DNA from: Cristatella mucedo
Taxonomy: Eukaryota; Bryozoa; Phylactolaemata; Cristatellidae
Direction of reading: 5' to 3'
DNA length: 64,000 nucleotides
Assembly (NCBI GenBank): GCA_009760855.2
Contig: WPIO01000001.1
Span: 16,527,001-16,591,000, forward strand
Under the pieces are notes generated by a model. The model was not told the DNA's origin. It ran no database searches and was given only the letters and a program-made list of their open reading frames with translations. Position numbers and translations under genes: made by a program. Positions 13,101-24,800 of this stretch are shown here, piece after piece (position 1 is the first letter of the stretch; every line of letters begins with the position of its first letter).

Positions 13101-16100
13101 ATACTAGTTATTAATGTTATTATGAAAGCCTTCCTAGTGAGTGGGAAACTCACGGCATCTTCCGAGTGACGGACGTCCCCCACCTTGGCGCCTTGGCATA
13201 CATGTTCTCTGAGGTATGACCAACAAGATGCCTCAGCTAACCAACCTCTCCGAGCAGTGCATCCTTCGGGCAATGGCTGGCATAAGTAATCGTAATGATA
13301 ATAATACGTGGCCTGTGCCCGTCGAGCTAAAAATTTGTCTTGTTGCCCTAAGAATAAAAAATTGATGTTAAGTGAGCTTAATCTCTATTCTGACGCTTTA
13401 AACTCTCTGCAGGAGAAGCACTAGTCATCGTATCATGCTTGGACAGGCATAAAAAAGCAAAGCTAAGCTTCATAGATAGACACGTCTGTAAAAGCGCTCA
13501 GGAAGACGCTCAGTGCCACTGGTTAGTAGGACCCCTGGTTAATAACATGCACTGAATCACAGGCAAGCATGGAAAGCTCGCAAGAGCAAAAATCGCTGGT
13601 GCTCCGGGATAGCTGAGCGGAACAGGTGCGACTTAACTAGTGCAAAGTCAGTGCAGCTGGTACGTTACCGTGACTTTGGCCGCCACCTTTCGCTAGCCGA
13701 GACTGAGCTGCCAGCCGGTCGGTCCGGCTAGATGTGGCAACTATCCAGTTGTGTTGAACTTGCTGCCCATCACAGAGGCTAGGGCAAAGGAGGTAGTGCT
13801 TTTTTGTTCCATATACGTCGATCTGGTAACAATAAAAAAAAAATCAGGGGCTCTTAAATTCTAGAGCTATTCTGGGGACAATAGCATCTGGCAGCTGGAC
13901 TATGACCTGAAGCACACAGCAAAAGCTTCCAAGAGATTTTTCTGGAGTAGATGTCATAGTTATGAGTTAGCCGAGTCAGTCGCCTGACCTAAATCCCATG
14001 GAGCATCACTGGACAAGGTTGGAGCAATGCACGAGGTCTTATTCTGTCCCTGCTACAACTCGGGAAGAGCTGTTTGGCCGGTCGAAGTACTTCTGGGGTG
14101 ATATTGCCTCACAGACTTGTTTGCCTCGACGAATAAGAGAGGTAATTAAAAACCGTTGAGGGCCTGATCTCTATTACATCATTTGCCCTGTCAATAATAT
14201 TTTCATTAATGCAAGATTAATGACGTGTGTAGTATATAGTGTGCTGAAATTGAGGGTGTATTTGTCGGTAAGCCAAGTAAAAAGCCATCTGCTGGCACTA
14301 GGTGGGCCTTTAACACTCCTGGTTGATTAAGACTTGGTGAAGTAATGTATATGCTTGAACGTGTTCTTCTTTCAAATCCGGTGTGGACCGGAGCTTGCAA
14401 CACTTAATAATCATGTCCCTGCTCGTCTCTTTACCAGTGTATGTACTTTCTGAAAATTTGGTCATGGGTGTTGTGACTGTCAACAATGCCTATATCAGCC
14501 TTGTTTCTTTTGTGAACCAAAAGAGGGCGGTTGGTTTCCTTATCGCTAAATAAGGAGCACGTTGCTCGAGGTATTGAATGGCATCCACAACTTTCCACTT
14601 AGGATTGATTGCTGTCTTGTATTTTTTGCAATCACGTGTTTCACAGTGCTTTAGCAGAGCGGTGTATGCTGCATTTTGTATGGAACTTTCATGCTAATAA
14701 CTCCTTGTGCAAATTGAGCGTACCATGTTATTGTATCATGTGCAGACGCGAAGTGAACTCTATATCTAGTAGTGAACTCTAGTCATTAACATACGCTGAC
14801 TAAAGTGTAAAGCATGCCACCACACTTCGTTCTTTGCCAAGCACTTTAGGCTTGTCCTGTGGATCTCTTTCAGGACGGCTGATACCCATGGTTTCAAGCC
14901 ACAGGATTTGCTAATGACACACAGTTTAGCTGCTCAGCATTTACTTTTGCCGGCATTTAAGCCTCCTCAGCTGTTTCACGAGCACATGGCACCACCACCA
15001 CCAGCAATGCCTCCTCAACCATTGTTTGGATTTCCAGACTTTCAGCATCACCCGGCCTTGCTAGCTGCTGCCTATAACGGGCAAGTTATTTCATCTTTGC
15101 TTCCACCTGTAAGCCTTGCTCTCTCGGCCAGCCCGTTGAGCATGCAGCAACATATGGCTGCTGGTGGTACTTTAACAGCCGATGGACGGCTTGTGGTTGG
15201 TGGTACCATTCTGCATTCGTCTGAATTGTCAAACCAACCACCTATGCCACATGGGCCTCCACCAGCAACACATGTTGCACCACCGGTACCACATACTGCT
15301 CCGCCTTTACCTCATGCCCCACCACCTGTACCACATGCCCCTCCTCCTATGCCGACTTCCCAGCCGCCGTTACCTCCGCCGACCCTGAATGACGATGGTG
15401 TTGCCGAGGAAGATGTCGACTATCGCACTGATATGGATTACCGGGTTCTTCGAGATCGGTATGTGGTCGGTTGCCAACCTGTTTATGAGCTACCTTTTGC
15501 TGTTGCAGACGAGTGCTTGTTGCCTTGCATTGTTATGTCCTCAATTGATTTTCTTGTACACGTTTTCAGGGATGAGAGGGATCGAATTCGAGACGATCGC
15601 GAGCGAAGTGGTCGGGATGGTCGAAGGAGATCACGCTCACCTCGTCGATATAGGTCCCCAGAACGTGATAGCCGTCATCGACGGTCCCGATCTCGAGAAA
15701 GACGAAATCGCTCTCGCTCTAAGGAGCGTGAGCGAGAGGAGCTCGAACGAAAGAGGCGTGAGAAAGAAAGGGAGCGACGCCACCAAGGGTTGCCTCCATT
15801 CCGTGATAAATGTGCCATTGGTAAGAGGCTTATGAGCAGAAAGTAAATGGGTATTCGCGGTCAGCTTTTGTGGCTTTAGCACCGTAAATTTACCCCTTTT
15901 AAGCGGGTCGTTAAAATGCTACTTTCTAGTGTGCTCCACTACCTTGTGGATCGGTCGTCTCAACAAGCAAACTACTGAAAATGATATCCGCCGAGAGTTA
16001 GAGCAACATGGACCCGTATTGACAATCAACGTGAGTATCTACGTGCTAATCACCAATGCTGTATCAGACAATCTTATTAATTGCAATCCATGCGATGGCC

Positions 16101-19100
16101 TACTGTCGCTTAGACAACCATTCTCTCTTACTGTCGATCATTGTTTGATATTTGGGATAGACGTAGTCTGTTTTCTCAATCTCAGGGCTACACTTTGAAT
16201 TTTAGAAGCATGCATAGTTGGCTGACATTTTAAGAATCCTGTGCATGAAAGATAATTGCAGTCAGATGCTACCGGCCCTCACACGTATGGCCTTGTTCCT
16301 GTAGTATTGCAATTGTGGTTTGTCTTTGATTTTTGCCTTCTGGTTTCTAGGCTTTGTTGTCAAAACAAACATAGACCGGTATGCTTTGGAGGCGATGTTC
16401 GTGGAGGTGATGGGGCAAGTTCTTTTTTTGCCAATATATGGTTATACATACCTCTTTGACTATAAAGAGTAGAACTTGAACTACCACAGGGGCATAGTCA
16501 TGGATGTTATGCTATTTGACCGATTGCGAGTCGAAGCGTATTCTGCTGTAGGCTGAATGCTGTAATCATCGTCTAACTGCCAAGTAAAGTCCTTATTTAT
16601 CCGTCAATATTTATCCAGGGGATTTTATTCAGGTCTGGCTGATTGACTTCTTTGTTTTTAACTTGCTAGTGGATGCAGAAAAGGCTGAAAAATGGGCTCA
16701 CTGGCCAGTTCACTTGTTGCTCTGTGCTCCCTTACAAGCCACAGCTGATTTCGTGAGAGCAGCTTTAGATGGTTTTGAAGCACCGGAGATTACTAATAAT
16801 CATATTTTGGGCTGAGCAATTATTATGCAGGCTGCTCGGCTGCCTGAATGCAGTTGTACATTCAGGCTCCAGCAATGTGACCTTTGTTAGGTATATCTTG
16901 TTTGCCGTGTTTGATGCTGCATTCGTGTTAGATGCCTCAAAGTAAGTTTTTTGCTATAGTAAATATAATAAAAGTATAAGCTATTAGAATAGTCACCAAC
17001 ATTTGGACTGGCATAGGTCAAAGCTTGGTTCTGAAATGCCATCTCTACTCTGTGTTGCTTATAGCCCTACTCACCAGTAGAACATCACCCTCTTTAGTTG
17101 CCTGCATGCTGATAACTTGCCATTAATATCCTACCTTGTTTAACAGTATCCAGAAAATATTCTCGTCACTTGTACCATGCTGTTGCCCAACAAAGGCTAT
17201 GCTTGCACGATACGGTTGAGTGCTCGTGTACAGGTAGGTATACAGCATTACTACCGAGTACTCTTGGGCTACAGCAAACAATTGATGAATAAAGAAGATT
17301 TTGTTGACTGAGAGGGGTATTGGAAAACAGGGTGCGTAGAGACCCACTCCCGACTTTCCCTTCAGTGGCAAATCTGCTACCTGCCAGCAAGTGTCCCGCT
17401 AGTGACAGGTCGATGCACGAACACTAACTAGCCCATACGCTCGGTGAGTTTTGCGCGTGGCTAGTGGTTGGTTCTCTTCCCTATCCACTACAGCCCCTGG
17501 GGAGCTGCATCGGTCAGGCTGGTCAGCTGGCTTGCATAGCCAGTGGAAACCCTGCCTGCTAGTAGCTGTAGTGGCATGCGACATTTTTTTGTTCGGGGAA
17601 CCTTACCTAAGTCACCTGAGCCATCGACACCCCTTTCAGATGCAGCTGAATATGCTTGGCTCGTTGCACGTGCATGCATGTGCACACAGGCACCAGGTCT
17701 TTCCCGCCCAACGATGCTTAACTCGCGCTTAGCTTCCGGTCCTGCGTGCTGCTGGCGGTTGAGAGCCGCCAAGTCTCGTCTGGCGCTGTCGACTCGATGC
17801 TGCCGAAAGCTGGTCTTTACCTTGGATTTCCTTTCTCCTTGCAGCTAATTCCTCCACGGGGCTGCGCTTACGTGTGCATGACAACTAGAAGCGATGCAAC
17901 GAAGGCCTTGGATAGACTGCTCAAAGGAGTTCGACTGCACAACAACACACTAAAGGTCTGTGCCGTTCACAGGCGACTCTCGCAGTGAAGAAGCCGTTGA
18001 CTGCATTTCTTAATTGCGGTTTATTTTTAGGCAGCATGGGCACCACCAAAGGCTATAGGTGAAAACCTCGAGCTCAAATCCTTCTGGGATGTGGAACGAG
18101 GCTGTGCATATGTGCCGTTTGACCGGCTGCCCAGTGACCTGAGTGCACTCAATGGCGAAGGGGTATTCGTGGATGAGGACTCACTGCCCGACCATCTGAA
18201 GCAGCAGCCGCAATCCTCTTCTCCATCGCCAGGCAGGTTACATGTCTTGCGCTTCGTCTTTGCAGTTGGTGGTGTTTTCTTCTCTCGGTCACTTTTGGTT
18301 GAGCAGCGTCGTCAGCACGATTAAGGCATTTCTGAACACCTGGCTTTTTAGGATATTAACCTACCTTTCGTGACTTCCTCGTGAATATGACTTCCTTCCC
18401 GGAGTATTGCACTTAGTGAGCTGTGTCGATACACGCTAGGATTCTGTATTTTTCATGCAGCTTTATAATGGAAGCATTGCTGATTTTGCGCTATAGTTTA
18501 TGTTGCTTAGGAAAGCCAGCACGATGTCCCGTTCTGATTCACTGGTTTGGACAATTTGAACCTTATGCAAAAAAAGAGCTGCGAGCGATAGCATTTGGAC
18601 AGATGAAAATAAGCTGATGATTGGGTAATTGGGTTTCATTATAATTGTAAGCTGTCGTCAGTGTCAGCAATTAGCAATATCAGCCGTCCGTCTCCAGCAG
18701 ACATGCAAGTGCAGCAGAAAAACGACTAACATATTGTCAACCTGATAGCAACCTCTGGACTCGGGAAACTTTGCTTCATGAACAAAACGTGACCTGCATG
18801 TAATTGAAATAAGTCATGATCTGAAAATGGCCATGGCAGCCACCTTCTGAAACTTCGAAAGACATAGTCCATTGTAAATTTTGCAGATGGCCGATTTTTG
18901 GAAGCAGCCGCCCCAAATGCTCGCAAAGCCTAACTTCGGGCAGTTTTTGGCTACTGCAAATGCAGCAGTCTTGTAAATTTCAAAGGCGTTATCGCAGGTT
19001 TAACTGTATTCTGACTTCCAGTGTGATGCCTGCCAAGTGGGAACAGCTTTAATTATGGCATTACAACAAAACACTGATAATGTGTGAAACAATCTCGAAT

Positions 19101-21819
19101 ATTCGGGCTTGGTTAAGGCATCACAGCCAAGTTAGTCAGTGTATTTGTTACTTCGTGTAAGCTTGTGGAATTCGTTTCTTGCATGTCTTTGTGCCCTTGC
19201 AACAGGAAGCTTTAAAATTGTTAAAAACTTGGTAGATGGGCTTTCCTGTCTTGTACGTCAAAACAGCTGTGTTTCGCCACCTCTCAGACCTGCACTGCAT
19301 TAACGGCACATCAACTTCAAGCTCCTGCCACTCACTCTTAGATTTCTTTATTCTCTTGTTCGGGCTTACCTATTTAAAGGTCTTGGTCCGTGTCCCCCCC
19401 CCTTGTGCCACCCATTTCTCTTACTCGAATCGTTTAGCTGTGCCTCGAACGTAAGTCAAATCCTTCAGGGGACCGTAATGTAATGCATCTTCATCTGTAA
19501 CCCTACTAAGCCACAAAGACTACATGAGTGTTATGCAGGAGAGTTTTGTATAGCCCACTCGCAACAGTTTATGCAGCTTTTGGTGTTCCACAGTCTAGGA
19601 CTGGCAGAGCAAAAGCTTCTATCGCCAACGCCCTTTAAGCGGAGGAATGGAACAGCTAATTTATTATCCATACAGGACCTGAGGGCACGCGGGGAGGCTG
19701 AAACTGGTGCAGCAGCTCAGCTAGGCACGAAGGAGCCAAGCCGTCATACCTAGCTGAACGGCTGAATATCTTGGTAGATAGGCTGTGCCAAATTGTATGC
19801 CCTTCTCCCTCTGTTCCCCAAAAGCCATTATTGTTTCTGGCAATACTTCTCGCACCACGCCCTAATAATTTTGAAACTCCTTACCTGTGCGAATTCTTGT
19901 GCTCGACCAATCAGAAGTCGCCCAGCACCCAAGCAGGTTGTAGTCAAGACACTATCCATGATATCATACTGTGTTCCTTTTTATACCAACAGAGTATTTG
20001 AAAGATGTCAACGTGTAAGAGTGCACTGCCACCCACTGTCATGTGGTAGCTGTTCTCTTCTGCTGGTGAAAAGCAGTCTATCCCAATGCTGTTGTTCAAC
20101 ATGACAGAAGGTCAACATGACAGCTGTGGTTACATCAGTCGATCGCTTATGTTGCCCTTGTTTGTGCCAGTTTGCATGCCAATCGGTCCATTAGTTGTTA
20201 AATATCAATAGATGTGCTGTTAAGGAAGCTAAATTCCATAGGGTGGGAGGGGCATGACTCCCCCCCTGTGCAATACCCCCTTAATGTTAACCTGTGCACT
20301 GTTGCCAAGATATCGTAATGGTGCTGAAGCTGATATGGGAATGGTTTACTCATAGCAGGCCACGTGCCCCATTTTGGACTTGCCATTCGCCCTTAAAGAG
20401 GGGGTGTAGCCTCTCTCACAGTGCCCCTGAACCTATGTAGCCAACCCATAGAATGTACTTAGACTTTCAGTCTGCCACACGTCAAAGGCAAGACATATAT
20501 ATTGTCCCCGTGGCAATTTCTTAGAATTATAAGCCTACTGTGTAAATCTATGCAAGAGTTTAATTTTGTTTCGTAGGAAGTTTCTTGTTAGTGTAGGTTA
20601 TATGCCCGGATGAATTTCCAAGACTGCCTTTGTTTAATAGGGAGAAGCTCGTGCTAGGTCCGGTTCTTTTCATGGTTTATACTCTCTCTCTTGCTGATGT
20701 GATTGCAAAGCACAATGTAGGCTTTCACTTCTATGCGGATGACACTCAGTTGTACCTTTGCTTTGATCCCTCCCAGCCTTCGAGCACCTCAAACTCTCTT
20801 AACTCACTTGCTGCATGCATTGATGACATCCGCAATGGATGGCAGCAAATTTTCTAAAACTAAACGATGATAAAACTAACTTACTAGTTATGGGAAAACC
20901 CAGTGTGATTCAGAGATTGGAAAGGCTGACTCTCAAAATTGGCTCTGCCAGAATATCTCCTGTTGCATCAGCTCGAAATCTAGGTGTCATATTCCAAAGC
21001 GACCTCTCGTTAGACGACCATATCAGCTCCACAGTCAAATCTGCCTATTTTCAGCTTCATAACATTGCTAAAATTCGGGCTTGTTTAGATAAGGATACCA
21101 CGTCCAAGTTGGTCCATGCATTCGTGACATCCCGTCTCGACTTCTGCAACTCACAGCTTACTGGCCTCCCAGCATGTGCGATCAGGCGATTGCAGCTGGT
21201 GCAAAACTCCGCAGCTAGGCTTGTCTGTCGTGAGCGTCGCAGTTGCCACATTACTCCACTTCTCGCCGACCTGCACTGGCTACCAGTCAAGCAACGGATT
21301 GACTTCAAGGTTTTGTCGCTCACTTTTAGGTCCCTTCATTCTATGGCTCCAACCTATCTCTCAGATATACTACTCCATCAGACCAAGCATAGTACCACTT
21401 GCTTTTCGGAATCTAACAGTCTACAAATACCTCGTACTAACCTTAAATCCTTTGGAGACTGTGCATTTAGTTCGTATGCTCCCAAAGCCTAGAACTCCCT
21501 TCCGACCTGCGTCAGAACATCCCTGATCTGACCACATTTAAAAGGAACTTAAAAACACACCTATTTAGGACAGCATTTAGTGGGTCCCTGTGATTCGTCC
21601 TTGATGTGCTTATGCGTGCTGACACTGTGCGTGCTGACACTGTGCATGCTGCCACTAACCACATTTGCATGCTGACCCTGTGCATGTCACCCCTAACCAT
21701 ATTATTCATTTTGTTTGTTTTTAAGCATGATTTTACTTACCATTCAATTGCATTTCCCTTTGCAGCAAATGTAAAGCGCCTAGAGAGAGATTAAGTTCTC
21801 TGATGGTGCTTTATCAAGT

Positions 21820-21853
<34 letters not shown>

Positions 21854-24800
21854 AGCTTGTTGGTAACACGGCAGTGTCCTACGAATTAAGTAGCTTTGCT
21901 TTTGCTTGCCACTTTTGCAATACCACTTGCCATTGCTTTTGGAAACTGAACTGGTGAATGATATGGTGATTTTGACAGTTATTTGGACGGTGTTTCTTGT
22001 TTTTCCAGTAAAGGAAGAGGTGCAACCCGAAAAGGCTGTACTAGATGCTTCAGGTACAAGCACCACGAGTACAGTCATCACAGAACCATCATCCCATTCA
22101 CCATCCCGTGTTGCTCAACCAGCACAGCATATGTCTCAACCATTCATGACCGCGGGAATGATACCTGCTCATGTGATGGCATCTATGTCACACCACATGC
22201 CGCATTCATCGTCGTTTCTCATGTCTGGTATAGCATCTTCGATGGTACCCTTAATGGCACCCACTGGCCGAGGTCCACAATTACTCGTACCTCACGGTAT
22301 AAGACCGGCGGGAGTGCCTCCACCATCACTTGGTCTTCAGCCTTCACTACCAGGTGCGCTAGTCCGTGAACTTCCTTTGTAATTAGTGTTGTTGATGTAT
22401 GCCTTTGTAATTAGTAGTGCAAATATGTGCCTTGGTAATTAATGTTGCTGAAATGTGCATGTCTTGCTCGATGTGTGATATGGCATATGCTTGTGTTTGC
22501 AGGTTTGATTCCTGGAGGAATTGGTGTTCCATTGCCTGCAGTTGGTGGCTTATTTTCTGCATCTCCACTGCAGCGGCATCCAGTTGCTATGCCTCTTGGT
22601 CTGATGTCTTTACCGCCATTGCCTGGGGGTGTTCCGCCTCCTTTGCCTCCATCGAGCTTACCTCCACATCCGGTGCCACCACCGCCATCTTCTCTGCACT
22701 CTCAGGTCTCTCAGATAGCTGCCTCAGGCCAGGCATCTGCCAATACCGTGCCAGGTGGATCTAAAGAGGCAGGTCACCATGAGGAGAATCCGCAGCTAGC
22801 TCGGGCAATAGAGAACATAGTTTCTAATGCAGCAAGTATTCAAGCTGTTGTCCAAGCAGCTGCAGCTGTCTCGGCGATTGCATCCACTGCCCCCGGCAGT
22901 ACCGGATCTGCAGCATCAACCTCATCACCGGCTGCACTTTTGAGCCTGCAGTCAGTTAGCGGATCATTGCAATCTGAGGTTAGTCGATACAGTATCTCAT
23001 TGCTTCGTTGTCCTTTTTTCCATTTGGTACTGACATCTTTCTACTCATCTTGATTAGGTATGCTACAATGGCTCATGCTTTCACAGGGAAGCACAATGCT
23101 CGTGGTTGGCATACGTTCGGCTATATTGACTCTATATTGCTTTTACGTGGTTCCATTAGCCGATCTAAAAGTGAGTCTCTGTGGGTGCTGGCAGAAGTCT
23201 GTATGCTTTGAGCATATTTTTTATTAATATTTCCATCACGGGCCTACTCAGGCTGTCATGTTTCGTTTAATCAGTCGGTTCAGACTTGAAGCCTACTTAC
23301 TATTGCACTTGTTCTTCTGTTGGTAGAGCTGGCTCATGCATTAACCACATGCAATAGCGCACCTTCGGTGCGGGATTAATCAGTGATTAGCCTAGAGCAT
23401 AATGTATGATCGCTACAGACCAAGCGATCGGTCAATCCAGCAGTACTAATAGCACTTCTCATAACCCACTTGTTCATATGTGCAGCTGTATGCCGATTCA
23501 ATCTACTGGCAGTAGTTAGAGTTGGCGCAGTTAGCAGCTCATGTCTTCATTTATGTTAAGTACCATAATGATTAAGCACACTGATTGCCCTGTCGTGTAG
23601 GCTAAATATCCGTGTTTTATTAAAAGTGCTGTGGTTGCTGTTGGAAACAGAGGCTATTGTGTCCCAGGAGATAAGGTGTGTGCTCTTTACGACTGACGTC
23701 GGGGGTTCTAGTGCTGCAGTGAATGATTGCCACCTGCAAGCGATGGTAATAGCTATTACGGCTCTTCTTCCGCCATACAAATAAGGCTGTCAAACCGGCT
23801 AATAGTATTAAGTCGTATGTCTCGTATGTTGTTATTACACCATAAGCATTTGGTGACTTTTGGTTTACTTATAACTGGCAATGTTGCTATGTTGCCGAAC
23901 TTGTCTGTTTTATAGGTTGTGCCAACAGGGAATCAGGTCTCAGTTCCTAGCCAGTCTGTGGCACGTTCTGGGGCCGCTTCCGACGACAAAGCTTCGTGGA
24001 ATAAAACGCTAGATAACAAGGACCCTGACATCGGAGACCCAGATGATTCTGTTATGGAAGAATCGGTCGACGAGGACGATGAGGATGATGGTGGTGCTAA
24101 CAGTATGGGTGGGCCAGGTGCAATTCATCAGCATCACCGGCAGCCATACCAGTATCGTGGTCAGGGTCACAGGCCTTATCTGCCGAGGCCCCCAGCAGCG
24201 GCTGGACCAGCACCGGGACAGCAGTAAGTAGCTGAAGTGACCGAATGGCATCCGTTGCTTTCTCGATTGGCTTGATATGTAGTTTTGAAGTTTGCAGGTT
24301 ACAATTTGATTTAGCCTATCTCGTGTGGCTGTATGGAACTGTTTATGATCTCAAGTGGTGCTAGCAATGTTGGGACGTGAGAGTATTGTATATTCTCCCT
24401 GGAGTCTGCAGTGGTCTGACAATCTTTGCTGCTACTGCTATTGTAAACTGGTATCTTCACGGCTGCATCATAATGTTGCACTGTTTGGTTAATATGAATT
24501 TTTTGCAGCTTTCAACCAGATGGCAGGCGAATGCCTCCCTGGGGGCAGCGTGCCTTCCCTCCTCCTCCTCCTGGTTTTCAAGGACCTCCACCACCGACGC
24601 ACATGCGGCCACCGCCCCAGTTTGGATTTAGGCCACTGTTGCACGAACCACCTTTCAACCCAAGAATGATGCCGCCAGGTACGGTGATACTGTCAGGGTG
24701 CACGCTGCAAGCCTGGGGTGCAGGACTATTGCAGTGCTTGTTTCTGCCTGCCATCACTGCAAATCTGTTTAAAGTGGGTGCTTCTAGAATGCCACTCGAA

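Larger units (their letters stand above)
18233..22008 (+). other. SCAF intron 11 (probable GC-AG), with LINE insertions
   Basis: The donor is read as CCAG|gcaggt and the acceptor as tttttccag. The intron holds a minus-strand LINE fragment (19475-19760) and a better preserved plus-strand LINE (20640-21850) ending 160 bp before exon 12. Confidence 0.7.

Noticed and set aside
21983-22369. 128-codon frame overlapping SCAF exon 12
   Set aside because: It is the frame reached with the GT donor of intron 11. Its composition (Cys, His, Arg, Thr) is unlike the SCAF family and it breaks the exon 13 phase.
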